Notes: generated by a model not told the origin, from the letters alone. 64,000 nt of DNA from SAR116 cluster bacterium (GCA_004212735.1 SHBD01000008.1:36591-100590), one strand, 5' to 3'; positions 40,644-50,432 are shown, numbered from the stretch's first letter. Translations and numbers: made by a program.

Positions 40644-41447
40644 TCAGGCAGCACTCAACTGGCCACCACGACGTATGGGTGTAATGCTTGTGGCGAGCCC
40701 GTCATCACCTGTTTCAACCAGAACCCCGCACAGTGTCGGCTCACCCATCGCGACTGACAGGCGGCCACTGCCCGTGCCAATGAATCTGTCGGTCGCTACC
40801 TTTTTGTCCATGCCAATGACGCTGTCATAATCACCACACATGCCAGCGTCGGTCTGATAGGCCGTGCGGCCGGGCAATAGATGATGATCAGCAGTCGGGA
40901 TATGCGTGTGCGTTCCAACCACGAGCGATGCTCGTCCATCCGCCAAATGACCCAGCGCCATTTTCTCAGATGTTGCCTCGCCATGAACGTCAATCAGAAT
41001 GAAATCAGCATCCCGGCCAAGCCGGATACGGACCAATGCCCCATCAAGTGCAGCAAAAACAGGATCATTCGGGGCCATGAATAAATTCGTCATCACATTG
41101 ACCACGGCAAGTCGTTGGCCAGCCTCATTGGTCACCACCGTCATGCCACTTCCAGGTGAACCCTCTGCCATGTTAAGCGGGCGCAACAATCGTGACTCGT
41201 CGGCGATGTAATCGAAGATTTCGCGCTTGTCCCACACATGATTGCCGGTCGTCAGAACATCAGCACCCGCCGCAAACAAATCATCGCAGATCGCCGGAGT
41301 GATGCCAAAGCCGCCAGCTGCATTTTCGCAATTGACTACGGCAAAATCTGCTGCCAATTCCTGCCGTAGCCCAGCAAGCTGCGCAATCACAGCATTGCGT
41401 GCAGACCGGCCAACAATGTCACCCAAAAACAATACCCGCATCTTCAT
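40644..41447 (-). CDS. ymdB: YmdB family metallophosphoesterase
   Basis: This family (DUF1385/YmdB type) contains di-iron phosphodiesterases with 2',3'-cyclic nucleotide activity in Bacillus. The 267-residue protein has RVLFLGDIVGRSAR with the first metal Asp, NCENAAGG, GNHVWDKREI and VDVHGEATSEKMALG, plus GTHTHIPTAD, all metal-site motifs. The start at 41447 or 41441 fits the family; the frame extends to 41489, directly at the ygfA stop. It is probably cotranscribed with ygfA. Confidence 0.9.
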   Translation of the reverse strand: MKMRVLFLGDIVGRSARNAVIAQLAGLRQELAADFAVVNCENAAGGFGITPAICDDLFAAGADVLTTGNHVWDKREIFDYIADESRLLRPLNMAEGSPGSGMTVVTNEAGQRLAVVNVMTNLFMAPNDPVFAALDGALVRIRLGRDADFILIDVHGEATSEKMALGHLADGRASLVVGTHTHIPTADHHLLPGRTAYQTDAGMCGDYDSVIGMDKKVATDRFIGTGSGRLSVAMGEPTLCGVLVETGDDGLATSITPIRRGGQLSAA

Positions 41448-41489
41448 TCCCAACTCATCATTAGCCCCAATCTTTTGGGCCCACTTCAT

Positions 41490-42104
41490 TCAGGCGGTGG
41501 CATCCCGCCAGACCACGCCGTCTGGTGTCCATACCGCATCAACCGGCATGTCATAGGACCCCGTTGGCACCTTGTCCACCTGTTGCCCTCCAAAGGCGAT
41601 ACCGATCGCCACAACTTCATGTCCCGATTCTCTGAGTTCAGCGATGCTACGGTCATAAAAACCCCCGCCATAGCCAAGCCGCCAGCAGTCCGCATCAAAG
41701 GCCAGCATGGGCGCAAGAATCACATCTGGTATAATGCGCTCGCTGTTGAAGGGTGGTTGTTTGGTGCCATAAGGGCCGTCATCCAACCTCATTCCGGGTG
41801 CCCAGCGATAAAAGGTCAACGGATTGCCGGGTGGTGGCGTAACCGGCATCGCAGTCACAATACTCCGATCAGCCAGCGCGGCAACCAGCGGCAGTGGTGA
41901 TAATTCTGAACGGATCGGTAGATAGGCAGCATAGACACCCCTGCCGCAGCGTCCCAAAACCACATCGAGATGGCCGGTAAGGTCATCGCCCGCAGAGGGA
42001 TGTTCTGTCATCAATAAAGACCGATTGCGCGCCGCCTGTTTGCGCAATTTGGCCTTTTCTATGGCGGGTTCGGGCTGCTGTGATGCAGGCTCGGATGGCG
42101 GCAT
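41490..42104 (-). CDS. ygfA: 5-formyltetrahydrofolate cyclo-ligase (YgfA/Fau)
   Basis: This enzyme converts 5-formyltetrahydrofolate to methenyl-tetrahydrofolate using ATP. The 204-residue protein has the N-terminal KAKLRKQAARNRS pattern, a central VILAPMLAFDADCWRLGYGGGFYDR segment with the family motif GGGFYDR, and a conserved C-terminal VPTGSYDMPVDAVWT region. It lies downstream of zapA and the 6S RNA, the same order as in enterobacteria. Confidence 0.93.
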   Translation of the reverse strand: MPPSEPASQQPEPAIEKAKLRKQAARNRSLLMTEHPSAGDDLTGHLDVVLGRCGRGVYAAYLPIRSELSPLPLVAALADRSIVTAMPVTPPPGNPLTFYRWAPGMRLDDGPYGTKQPPFNSERIIPDVILAPMLAFDADCWRLGYGGGFYDRSIAELRESGHEVVAIGIAFGGQQVDKVPTGSYDMPVDAVWTPDGVVWRDATA

Positions 42105-42172
42105 GAACTAAATCCAGCTACTTGAACAGTGAACTCCATTGGCGGTCGTCATTAACAGACTATGACCGAACG

Positions 42173-42330
42173 GCGGTGACCAGAATTCCCGTCGGCGGCT
42201 TCATCCTCTGTGACCTGCTTTGCAGGTGGGCACCGCGAATAATCAGACCACGGCCTGACCAGAGGCAGCTCCCGAGAGAAAATTTATGGCCCCAGGGATC
42301 GAAAAACCAGACGCAGAGTCCAGTCACCGC
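42173..42330 (-). ncRNA. ssrS: 6S RNA (SsrS) candidate
   Basis: The 272-base zapA-ygfA gap folds into one long imperfect hairpin on the minus strand. The ends GCGGTGAC (42330-42323) and GTCACCGC (42180-42173) pair perfectly, and CTCTG/CAGAG continue the stem. A small hairpin ACCTGC-AAA-GCAGGT (42213-42227) sits on the 3' side, as in the central bubble of 6S RNA. The zapA-6S-ygfA order is conserved across proteobacteria. 6S RNA mimics an open promoter and binds RNA polymerase with the housekeeping sigma factor. The exact ends are uncertain by tens of bases. Confidence 0.75.
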
Positions 42331-42376
42331 TACTCCTCTATGTAATGACAAGGACGGTTCGTTGCAAGCTGTCAAG

Positions 42377-42733
42377 CTAGGAAGCGGCTGAATTATCGGC
42401 GCTTATACTGACCGCAAGTTCGGCAATCCTCTCAGCCGCCGCCTCCAATGCGTCAGCTGCCACGACCTCGGACTTGCTCTCATCAGCCTGTCCATTCAAA
42501 GCTGCGGTATCAGATGCTTTTTGCGTTGCAGCCTCACTGGCCTTATCGGCCAGGATCAGAGTTGCCATTGCCAGTAATCGCGCCTCGCCAATCTGACCAA
42601 CCGCCCCAACAAGGCTTTGTAGAATATCCTCGACCTCTTTGCCGAGGCGCGTCACATGATCTTCCTCACCAGCGCCACACCCGATCTGGTAGGGAGTGCC
42701 ATTGAGCCGGATCGTCACAACAGACTGACTCAT
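42377..42733 (-). CDS. zapA: Cell division protein ZapA
   Basis: ZapA cross-links FtsZ filaments at the division ring. The 118-residue protein has the typical N-terminus (VTIRLNGTPYQIGCGAGEEDHVTRLGKEV), the central helix GQIGEARLLAMATLILADK, and a C-terminal helical tail. The start overlaps the stop of the upstream coiled-coil gene as ATGA. It lies immediately upstream of the 6S RNA candidate. Confidence 0.92.
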   Translation of the reverse strand: MSQSVVTIRLNGTPYQIGCGAGEEDHVTRLGKEVEDILQSLVGAVGQIGEARLLAMATLILADKASEAATQKASDTAALNGQADESKSEVVAADALEAAAERIAELAVSISADNSAAS

Positions 42734-42972
42734 CGCTTGTCTCCATCACCGTTACTGCCAGCCAAAGAGGCGTTTATCATTTCAACTGCCCGGGCAACCT
42801 TGGCATCAACAGCCTGCAGATCAGCAAGCAGCCGCGCGTTGTCCAATGGCGACTCGCCTGCTACCCGACCGTCGGCAGATTTGCCAGCTGATGCCATCGT
42901 CGACTCTAGCGCCGATTCCAGCGCGGCGAGGGCATCATTCAGCTTTAGCTGGGCTTGGGAAAGGCGTGACAT
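42730..42972 (-). CDS. Small coiled-coil protein, DUF4164-like
   Basis: The 80-residue product is almost entirely helical with heptad-like Leu/Ala spacing (LSQAQLKLNDALAALESAL, and LLADLQAVDAKVARAVEMI). Small proteins of this sort, assigned to DUF4164, stand directly upstream of zapA in alphaproteobacteria, and the four-base overlap with zapA supports this. The ATG at 42972 is preferred over a TTG two codons upstream. A role with ZapA at the division site is inferred from position only. Confidence 0.75.
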   Translation of the reverse strand: MSRLSQAQLKLNDALAALESALESTMASAGKSADGRVAGESPLDNARLLADLQAVDAKVARAVEMINASLAGSNGDGDKR

Positions 42973-43312
42973 CTTCAATCAAAAATCCACTGGGTTGGGC
43001 ACGGTTACTAGCCATAGCAGCCAGCAGACTCGTAGGTCTAAAACAACCCTGAAGAAAACAAATATCATTGTTAAGTGAGCGGGTTATAAGCAGAACTTTG
43101 CCTCAAATCGTAAATGAAATAAAGCCCCTAAACAAGACTTATCCCTCAGACTGCATCACGCGGCATGTGGGTAACACGGGTTTTCGGTATGAGTTTTCCG
43201 CCAAGATAGATTGACGAATGGGCTCAAGGCGGGCAGATTGCGACGGGTTTTTCCGCGCGCCCTCACCCGCCAATCGGGCCGCGCCACGCTTTGCAAAATT
43301 GGGGAGCCAAAC
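42973..43312. other. Divergent intergenic region between the zapA operon and tkt
   Basis: These 340 bases lie between divergent genes and should hold both promoters. I found no gene, tRNA or strong hairpin. An open frame runs into tkt from 43211, but its sequence ([14 protein letters not shown]) is Arg-rich and unlike transketolase. Confidence 0.5.
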
Positions 43313-45289
43313 ATGGCGAATGCACCTGACAGACAGCAGATGGCAAACGCGATCCGAGCTTTGTCCATGGATGCGGTTGAGGCCGCAAAATCTGGTCATC
43401 CGGGGATGCCGATGGGTATGGCAGACGCGGCAACCGCGCTGTTTGCCGATCATCTAAAATTTGATGCCAGCGCGCCAGACTGGCCAGATCGGGATCGCTT
43501 CATTCTGTCCGCCGGTCATGGCTCGATGTTGATCTATTCCCTGTTGCATCTAACCGGCTATGCCGATATGACGATCGACGAGCTGCGGAACTTCCGGCAG
43601 TTGGGCGCCAGAACAGCCGGTCATCCAGAAGCCGGTCACGCAGCAGGCATTGAGACGACAACTGGTCCTCTTGGACAAGGCATTGCAAATGGCGTTGGCT
43701 TTGCCATGGCGGAACGTCATCTCGCAGCGCGATTCGGCAACAGCCTTGTTGACCATTTTACCTATGTGATTGCCGGCGACGGCTGCTTGATGGAAGGTGT
43801 CAGCCACGAGGCCGCCTCAATGGCAGGCCATTTGGGACTTGGCCGTCTGATCATTTTGTTCGATGACAATGGCATTTCGATTGATGGGAGCACTGATCTC
43901 GCGGTATCCGATGATACAACTGCACGCTTTGAAGCCTATGGCTGGCAGGTGATCGCTGTCGACGGGCACGATATGGGTGCGGTTTCAGGTGCTATTGCAA
44001 CAGCCAAGGCAGAAGCCAAAAAACCAAGTCTGATCCGCTGCAAAACCGTTATCGGCTTTGGTGCGCCCACCAAGGCCGGCACTTCGGGAGTTCATGGCGC
44101 ACCGCTCGGTGGTGAGGAAATCAGCGGCACCCGGGCGGCGCTTGGCTGGGACCACGCGCCCTTTGAGATCCCCGCAGAGATCATCGCCAATTGGCGTGAA
44201 GTGGGCAGCCGTGGGAGTGCGGCGCGGGCGGCATGGCAGGCCCGCTATGACGGCGCAGACACCGTTGATTTTGACAAAACACTGCGCGGTGACTGGGACA
44301 CCGAAATTGAGGAGGCCGTGCAGCAATGGAAGAAATCCCTCGCAGCGGAGCCACAGAAAATCGCAACGCGTGTCGCCAGCCAAAAAGCCATTGAAGCCAT
44401 CCTGCAGGCATGTCCCGCAATGTTTGGCGGCTCTGCCGACCTGACTGGCTCCAACAATACACGTGTCGGTGCGCATGAGAATTTTTCAAAGGGCAATTAT
44501 GGCGGATCTTATGTCCATTACGGGGTGCGCGAGCATGGCATGGCGGCAGCGATGAATGGTATTGCGCTGCATGGTGGCACAATCCCTTACGGCGCAACAT
44601 TCCTCGTCTTCACCGATTACTGCCGGCCCTCGATTCGGCTTTCGGCTTTGATGCGCCAGCGGGTAATTTATGTGATGACACATGACTCGATTGGCCTTGG
44701 CGAAGATGGCCCAACGCATCAACCTGTTGAACATCTGGCGGCTTTGAGAGCAATTCCCAACCTGCATGTGTTCCGCCCTGCCGACGCTGTCGAGACCGTA
44801 GAGGCGTGGCAATGTGCCCTTGCCAGCAGGAGCACACCGTCAGTTCTGGCATTGAGCCGGCAAGGCCTTGCCCAGTTCCGCACCAATGATTTGCAAGTCA
44901 ACAAAACTGCCAAAGGTGCCTATGTCGCCGCTGGCGATCCTGCGACCAGCAAAGTTACGCTGCTGGCCTCCGGCTCGGAAGTCGCAATCGCACTTGCAGC
45001 CCGCGATACGCTGGCAGACAAGAATCTTGCAGCAACCGTTGTTTCTGTGCCCTGTCTGGAACTTTTCTGGCAGCAGGATTCAGCCTACCGCAAAACGGTG
45101 CTTGGATCCGGCCCGAGGATCGTGATCGAAGCCGCACTGCGTCAACCTTGGGACCGCCTGCTGAATGAGGGAGATGGCTTTGTCGGGATGAATGATTTTG
45201 GTGCCTCCGCGCCAATTGCCGATCTGTATGAACATTTCAACATCACCAGCAGCGCCGTTGCAAAACTGGCAGTTGATCTGGCAAACTGA
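43313..45289 (+). CDS. tkt: Transketolase
   Basis: Transketolase moves two-carbon units between sugar phosphates in the pentose phosphate pathway using thiamine diphosphate. The 658-residue protein has [17 protein letters not shown] near the start, [19 protein letters not shown], the TPP motif starting [13 protein letters not shown], and the central [19 protein letters not shown] motif. The ATG at 43313 is chosen because GGGGAG precedes it and because residues upstream of it do not fit the family. The gene is followed by gap, efp and suhB, a carbon-metabolism and translation group. Confidence 0.97.
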   Translation: MANAPDRQQMANAIRALSMDAVEAAKSGHPGMPMGMADAATALFADHLKFDASAPDWPDRDRFILSAGHGSMLIYSLLHLTGYADMTIDELRNFRQLGARTAGHPEAGHAAGIETTTGPLGQGIANGVGFAMAERHLAARFGNSLVDHFTYVIAGDGCLMEGVSHEAASMAGHLGLGRLIILFDDNGISIDGSTDLAVSDDTTARFEAYGWQVIAVDGHDMGAVSGAIATAKAEAKKPSLIRCKTVIGFGAPTKAGTSGVHGAPLGGEEISGTRAALGWDHAPFEIPAEIIANWREVGSRGSAARAAWQARYDGADTVDFDKTLRGDWDTEIEEAVQQWKKSLAAEPQKIATRVASQKAIEAILQACPAMFGGSADLTGSNNTRVGAHENFSKGNYGGSYVHYGVREHGMAAAMNGIALHGGTIPYGATFLVFTDYCRPSIRLSALMRQRVIYVMTHDSIGLGEDGPTHQPVEHLAALRAIPNLHVFRPADAVETVEAWQCALASRSTPSVLALSRQGLAQFRTNDLQVNKTAKGAYVAAGDPATSKVTLLASGSEVAIALAARDTLADKNLAATVVSVPCLELFWQQDSAYRKTVLGSGPRIVIEAALRQPWDRLLNEGDGFVGMNDFGASAPIADLYEHFNITSSAVAKLAVDLAN

Positions 45290-45340
45290 GCATAGCATGT
45301 CTGGCCCCAAGGACAGCAAGACCAGCATTGGAGTAAAGCA

Positions 45341-46348
45341 ATGACATTACGCGTTGCGATCAGTGGATTTGGCAGAATTGGAAGAATGACACTTCGCGCT
45401 CTTGCGGAATTGCAGCGAGATGACATGGAGATCGTTCTGATCAACAGCCCTGGTGCCATCGACACCTCTGCCCATCTCTATGAGTTCGACTCCGTGCACG
45501 GCAGATCACGCGGTACGGTCAGCCATGGCGCTGACTGGATGGATATTGGCCGTGGTAAAATCCATATGAGCCGCGAGCGTAACCCAGTCGACATTCCGCA
45601 TCGCGACCATGGCATCGACGTCGTGCTGGAATGTTCCGGCAAATTCAATGAACGGGGAAAATGCCTCGCGCATCTGGATGCAGGGGCAAAACGTGTTCTC
45701 GTATCGGCTCCCTGCAAGGACGCGGATGCGACGATCGTTTATGGCGTCAACCATCATCAAATCACCCCCAAAATGCGGATCATCTCCAACGCGTCATGCA
45801 CGACCAATTGTCTGGCGCCTGTTGCCATGGTGATGGCAGAGTCGGTTGGCATTGAGGCTGGCTACATGACAACCATCCATGCCTACACGGGTGACCAGCC
45901 AACACTTGACTCAAGCCACAAGGATTTGCGCCGCGCACGCGCGGCAGCAATGTCGATGATCCCTACTTCAACCGGCGCTGCCCGCTCTGTTGGCGATGTT
46001 TTGCCAGCTTTGAGGGGCAAGATGAACGGGTCGGCGATCCGCGTGCCGACAGCCAATGTCTCGGTAATCGATTTTGGCTTCACGGCAGAACGTGACACTA
46101 GCACTGACGAGATCAACACGCTTTTAACTGACGCATCGAGTGGCGCGCTAAACGGGGTTCTATCCGTGAACACTCTGCCGCTGGTTTCGATCGATTTTAA
46201 TCACGACCCCCATTCATCGATCGCTGATCTGACGCAGACACATGTAATGAATAAGCGACTTGTGCGGGTGCTTGCATGGTACGACAATGAGTGGGGTTTT
46301 TCCTGCCGCATGCTGGATAACACCGTCGAAATTGGCAAAACTCTCTAA
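45341..46348 (+). CDS. gap: Glyceraldehyde-3-phosphate dehydrogenase
   Basis: GAPDH oxidises glyceraldehyde-3-phosphate with NAD(P)+. The 335-residue protein has the Rossmann motif AISGFGRIGRMTLRAL, the active-site SNASCTTNCLAP with catalytic Cys, the ATG-less variant TIHAYTGDQPTLD, and WYDNEWGFSCRM. GGAG lies eight bases before the ATG. It stands 51 bases after tkt and is probably cotranscribed. Confidence 0.96.
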   Translation: MTLRVAISGFGRIGRMTLRALAELQRDDMEIVLINSPGAIDTSAHLYEFDSVHGRSRGTVSHGADWMDIGRGKIHMSRERNPVDIPHRDHGIDVVLECSGKFNERGKCLAHLDAGAKRVLVSAPCKDADATIVYGVNHHQITPKMRIISNASCTTNCLAPVAMVMAESVGIEAGYMTTIHAYTGDQPTLDSSHKDLRRARAAAMSMIPTSTGAARSVGDVLPALRGKMNGSAIRVPTANVSVIDFGFTAERDTSTDEINTLLTDASSGALNGVLSVNTLPLVSIDFNHDPHSSIADLTQTHVMNKRLVRVLAWYDNEWGFSCRMLDNTVEIGKTL

Positions 46349-46406
46349 ATGGCAAAACTCTCCGGTGGTCGTGCTCCACCTAAGACGAATTTAAAAGGAC
46401 ACATAG

Positions 46407-46973
46407 ATGAAACTCAACGGAAACGCCGTCAAACCCGGCAATGTGATTGAGCATAATGGTAGGCTGTGGGCCGCAGTCAAAATTTCGCATGTGAAGCCCG
46501 GAAAGGGTGGGGCATTTGCCCAGATCGAGCTGCGTGATATCCGTGATGGCACAAAGCTGAATGAGCGTTTCCGCTCCTCCGAGACTGTTGAACGCGTGAT
46601 TCTCGACGAAATCGGCTGCACCTTCCTTTATGAGGATGGTGATAACCTTGTGTTTATGCACCCCGAAACATTCGAACAGATCAGCATACCGGCAGACATG
46701 GTGGGTGAGCGTGCGGCTTTTTTGCAGGATGGCATGACCGTGACCATGTCCAGTCACGAGGGCGAGCCAATTTCGGTTGAGTTGCCCGATACAGTGGTGA
46801 TGGAGGTGGTTGAGGCCGATGCCGTGGTAAAGGGGCAGACAGCGTCCTCGTCCTACAAGCCCGCCGTGCTGGAAAATGGTGTTCGAGTGATGGTGCCACC
46901 ACATATCGAGACTGGCACCCGGATTGTCGTCCGCCCTGAGGACAACAGCTATGTTGAACGGGCGAAAGGCTGA
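46407..46973 (+). CDS. efp: Translation elongation factor P
   Basis: EF-P rescues ribosomes stalled at polyproline stretches. The 188-residue protein starts MKLNGNAVKPGNVIEHNG and has the loop VKPGKGGAF with the conserved lysine that is often modified. The OB domains follow, and a C-terminal domain with the signature region IETGTRIVVRPEDNSYVERA. AAGGA before the ATG is a clear ribosome-binding site. No epmA or epmB gene is in the window. Confidence 0.97.
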   Translation: MKLNGNAVKPGNVIEHNGRLWAAVKISHVKPGKGGAFAQIELRDIRDGTKLNERFRSSETVERVILDEIGCTFLYEDGDNLVFMHPETFEQISIPADMVGERAAFLQDGMTVTMSSHEGEPISVELPDTVVMEVVEADAVVKGQTASSSYKPAVLENGVRVMVPPHIETGTRIVVRPEDNSYVERAKG

Positions 46974-47073
46974 CCACTTCCACCCCGCTTGACATCACAA
47001 CACCAGACCGCGATAACGCGGGGCATGTAGCCGCACCCCTGCCGCGCTCACTTTTCTTGAAGGTTCCCGCCCC

Positions 47074-47889
47074 ATGGCCACCCAGTCCGCGCTTATCAAC
47101 GTCATGCAAAAGGCGTCCATAGCTGCCAGCCGTGGTATGCTCAAGGATTTTGGCGAGGTCGAGAATCTGCAGGTCAGCCGCAAAGGTCCTGCCGACTTCG
47201 TCAGCCGCGCCGACACCAATGCTGAGCGCACCATCCGCCGCGAGCTGGAAAAGGCTCGCCCCGGTTGGGGCTTCCTTCTGGAGGAAGGTGGAGTGGTGGA
47301 CGGCGAAGATCCAGATGCACCTGTCTGGGTTGTTGACCCCTTGGATGGCACGACCAATTTCCTGCATGGTATTCCCCAGTTTGCCATTTCCATTGCCGTT
47401 CTGGAAAAAGGACCGTCCGGTGCTGGCAGCATTACTGCTGGAACCATCTTTGACCCGGCGCGCAACGAATTTTTCTTTGCCGAAAAGGGCAAGGGCGCAT
47501 TTTTCAACGAACGCCGGCTGCGAGTCTCTGGGCGTCGTCACATGGCAGATTCGCTGTTCTCTACTGGTATTCCCTTTCTTGGTCGCGGTGATGCAGATGA
47601 CCATGCCCACTTCCTGCGCGAGCTTGGTAATGTCATGGCTGTGAGCTCTGGCATCCGACGGGCAGGGGCTGCAGCGCTGGACCTCGCCTGGGTTGCCGCA
47701 GGCCGCTATGACGGGTTCTGGGAACGCGGTTTGTCTAAATGGGACATTGCTGCCGGCATTCTGCTGGTTCGCGAGGCAGGCGGCTTTGTCTCCGACTTTG
47801 CATCCCGCGACAAAGCACTGGAGAGTGGTGACATTGTTGCCGCAAACCCGACCATCCATGCCGAATTGCTGAAAACCCTGCGTAAATAG
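47074..47889 (+). CDS. suhB: Inositol monophosphatase family protein SuhB
   Basis: This magnesium-dependent phosphatase acts on inositol-1-phosphate or related substrates; in E. coli SuhB also takes part in rRNA antitermination. The 271-residue protein has the motif WVVDPLDGTTNFLHGIPQFAIS, GIRRAGAAALDLAWVAAGRYDG and WDIAAGILLVREAGG, all part of the metal site. GAAGG lies ten bases upstream of the ATG. It follows efp by 100 bases. About 210 gene-free bases follow before the next gene. Confidence 0.93.
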   Translation: MATQSALINVMQKASIAASRGMLKDFGEVENLQVSRKGPADFVSRADTNAERTIRRELEKARPGWGFLLEEGGVVDGEDPDAPVWVVDPLDGTTNFLHGIPQFAISIAVLEKGPSGAGSITAGTIFDPARNEFFFAEKGKGAFFNERRLRVSGRRHMADSLFSTGIPFLGRGDADDHAHFLRELGNVMAVSSGIRRAGAAALDLAWVAAGRYDGFWERGLSKWDIAAGILLVREAGGFVSDFASRDKALESGDIVAANPTIHAELLKTLRK

Positions 47890-48101
47890 CGGCATTCCCT
47901 TGTCGGCACCGCTTAATTAGCTAAACCCATTTTTGAGGCGGCAACATCACCTCGCTTACTAAAGTCACCTGGTCATATTTGCCCAGCTAGGCGCCTGACG
48001 ATTTCACCCTATGCCAGCGGCCATATTCCTGCCATTCTTCTGAAGATAATTCCACAGACGCCCGTTAACAGGGTCGAATGTGTAAAGGAGCCTGGCAGAT
48101 T

Positions 48102-49175
48102 ATGACCGACCCTCGCCGTTACCTTGTTCGGATGATCATCTTTCTGGCCATCGTTGCCAGTATTGCCGCCCTGCTCTGGGCACCGCTGCACAATGCCTTC
48201 ATGGGCAACCCCGCGTTGAACGGCGTCATTCTCGGTGCCCTGCTTCTTGGCATCATCTACGTCATCCGCCAGACCCTCCGCCTGTCGCCGGAACAGCGAT
48301 GGCTGGTTGGCGTGCAGAAAAATGGCAAACTCAAACAGCCAAATGCCAAGCCAGTACTTTTGGCAACCGTCTACGCCATGCTGGCTGACCAAAATCAGGG
48401 TGAACATCTGTCGGCGCTATCCCTGCGGTCAGTGCTGGATGGCGTTGCAGCGCGGCTGGATGAGGGCCGCGAGATTTCCCGCTACATGATTGGTTTGCTG
48501 GTTTTCCTTGGTCTTCTGGGTACATTTTGGGGGCTGCTGCAGACCATCGGTGCCGTTGGTCTGGTGGTTGGCTCACTTGACGCCGACAGCACTAATTTCG
48601 ACACGATGATGACACAGCTTCGCAATGGGCTTGACGCACCTCTGTCGGGCATGGCAACGGCCTTTTCCTCCTCGCTGTTCGGACTTGCCGGCTCGCTGGT
48701 GCTCGGCTTTCTGGATTTGCAGCTGGGACAGGCGATGGGGCGGTTTTTCAACGAGCTTGAAGACTGGCTGTCAGCTTTTGCCAAATTCAACGAGGGGGGT
48801 GCCAAGACCGATGGGGTCAGCACTAGCGCTTTGGCATCGGGAATGAGCGAAGAGGCAGCACGCGCGCTGCTGTCGCTCTCGCACTCAATTGCGGCCGGCG
48901 AGGAGTCACGCGCCCAGACTTTGGCACAGATGAGCACGATGAACACCGCGCTTGCCAGTTTGAACGAAGCAATGGCGGATGACCGGCGATTGCGGGAACA
49001 ATTGGCGCAGCTTAACGCAAACATTCTCCAGCTTTCAGCAGATCTGCAGCGCGATCGCACGCAGCAAACCAGCATCGTTGCGAGTGAATTGCGGGCTCTG
49101 TCTTCGTCGATTGCCAAACTGATCAACGAAAAATCTGCACCACGTCCGGCACCGCGCGCTTCAAAGGGTTCCTGA
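48102..49175 (+). CDS. MotA/TolQ/ExbB-type proton channel protein with a coiled-coil tail
   Basis: The 357-residue protein has four probable membrane segments: near residues 8-30, 38-57, 128-155 and 178-205. The pair FLGLLGTFWGLLQTIGAVG and APLSGMATAFSSSLFGLAGSLVLGF carries the MotA/ExbB family pattern. A cytoplasmic C-terminal tail of about 130 residues has heptad-like helices (LAQMSTMNTALASLNEAM). The ATG at 48102 has AAAGGAG eleven bases upstream and is preferred to the ATG at 48078. The next gene encodes a MotB/OmpA-like partner three bases downstream. They should form an ion-driven motor across the inner membrane. This pair is separate from TolQR at 35.7-36.9 kb, and its work is unknown. 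Confidence 0.8.
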   Translation: MTDPRRYLVRMIIFLAIVASIAALLWAPLHNAFMGNPALNGVILGALLLGIIYVIRQTLRLSPEQRWLVGVQKNGKLKQPNAKPVLLATVYAMLADQNQGEHLSALSLRSVLDGVAARLDEGREISRYMIGLLVFLGLLGTFWGLLQTIGAVGLVVGSLDADSTNFDTMMTQLRNGLDAPLSGMATAFSSSLFGLAGSLVLGFLDLQLGQAMGRFFNELEDWLSAFAKFNEGGAKTDGVSTSALASGMSEEAARALLSLSHSIAAGEESRAQTLAQMSTMNTALASLNEAMADDRRLREQLAQLNANILQLSADLQRDRTQQTSIVASELRALSSSIAKLINEKSAPRPAPRASKGS

Positions 49176-49178
49176 TCC

Positions 49179-50432
49179 ATGGCATTGGCACGCCTAGGCA
49201 GCAACCGTCGCAGTGAGAGCTATACTTGGCCGGGTTTTGTCGATGCGCTAGCCACATTGCTGATGGTCATCATCTTTGTTTTGATGGTCTTTGTCCTGAT
49301 TCAGGTTAATCTCGCCTACCGTGTTTCAGGGCAGGATGCGACTCTTGGTGAAATGCGCCAACAGCTTGTCAGCCTAACCGAACTGCTCAACCTTGAGCGA
49401 AAAGCCAGTTCCGATCTAGCCGCTGATTTGGCGCAGATCTCAAGAGAACTTGAGGTCACCACGACAGAACGCGATGATATTCTAGCACAACTGGCAAACG
49501 CCACAGACGCGCTGGCTGCAAGCACCGCGGAAAATGTGGTGCTAAGTGAAAAACAGGAAGCCACATTGGCGGCGCTTGAGGCAGCTAGATTGCGTCTCGA
49601 CGAACGGCTGGCAGCACTGACTGCGGCCGAGCAAAATCTTGCCGAGGCCAACACCAAACTTGCTGCGTCCGAGACCAGTCTTGCTTCCACTGAGTCAAGT
49701 CTGGCGGCAGCACTGGAAAAACTGGCGCAGACACAACAAGAGAGTGTCGAGGCAAATAAACAGGCCGACAGCCTCGCTGCAGAAAACGCCGCCTCGCGGG
49801 CAGAAATCCTTCAGATGACGAAGGCCACAACAGCGCTGCGGCAACGAATTGAAGAATTGACCACATTGCTTGGCGACCTGGAAGCGCAGGCAACACGTGA
49901 TAAGGTAGCGATCGCCAGCCTCGGAAAATCACTGAACAACGCGCTGGCCAACAAAGTGCAGGAGTTACAGCGTTTCCGCTCAGAGTTCTTTGGGCGCCTG
50001 CGCGAGGTGCTAAGCGGGCGTGACGAGGTGCAAATCGTTGGCGACCGCTTTGTCTTCCAGTCAGAAGTGCTGTTCAATCAGGGACAGGCCAATATCGGAA
50101 ATAGTGGTGAAGAGCAGTTGCAGAAACTGGCTCTTACGCTGGCCGATATCGCCACCAAGATTCCCGATGACATCAACTGGGTCCTGCAGGTGGAGGGACA
50201 CACCGACGACATTCCGATACGCGCCGGCCGATTTGCGGATAATTGGGATCTATCTACCGAACGGGCGCTGTCCGTTGTCCGTTTTCTGGCAAGTCAGGGC
50301 GTTCCTGCAAACAGACTGGCAGCCACTGGATATGGCGAGTTCCAGCCGCTTGCTTCAGGCGACACCGATGATGCCCGACGGCGCAACCGACGTATTGAGC
50401 TGAAAATCACCCAGCGCGTGGTGGCGCAGTAA
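49179..50432 (+). CDS. MotB/OmpA-type peptidoglycan-binding protein with long coiled coil
   Basis: The 417-residue protein has one membrane helix (about residues 20-43) containing GFVDALATLL, with Asp at the place where MotB carries its proton-accepting Asp. A periplasmic coiled coil of about 210 residues follows, Glu/Ala/Leu-rich with repeated LAAAL-type heptads. A C-terminal OmpA domain from about residue 295 has VEGHTDDIPI, WDLSTERALSVVRFL and RRRNRRIELK. It should form the stator partner of the MotA/ExbB-like protein directly upstream, anchored to peptidoglycan. Known families with this layout include MotB, ZorB and several uncharacterised alphaproteobacterial proteins. Confidence 0.82.
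   Translation: MALARLGSNRRSESYTWPGFVDALATLLMVIIFVLMVFVLIQVNLAYRVSGQDATLGEMRQQLVSLTELLNLERKASSDLAADLAQISRELEVTTTERDDILAQLANATDALAASTAENVVLSEKQEATLAALEAARLRLDERLAALTAAEQNLAEANTKLAASETSLASTESSLAAALEKLAQTQQESVEANKQADSLAAENAASRAEILQMTKATTALRQRIEELTTLLGDLEAQATRDKVAIASLGKSLNNALANKVQELQRFRSEFFGRLREVLSGRDEVQIVGDRFVFQSEVLFNQGQANIGNSGEEQLQKLALTLADIATKIPDDINWVLQVEGHTDDIPIRAGRFADNWDLSTERALSVVRFLASQGVPANRLAATGYGEFQPLASGDTDDARRRNRRIELKITQRVVAQ

Noticed and set aside
46681..47895. A 404-codon open frame on the minus strand opposite efp and suhB
   Set aside because: Both plus-strand genes have complete family motifs, and the antisense translation is Cys/Arg/His-rich without domains; it is a shadow frame.
48102..50432. 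Assignment of the motor-like pair as a Zorya defence system
   Set aside because: No ZorC, ZorD or ZorE genes are adjacent and the surroundings are housekeeping genes; only the general architecture is shared.
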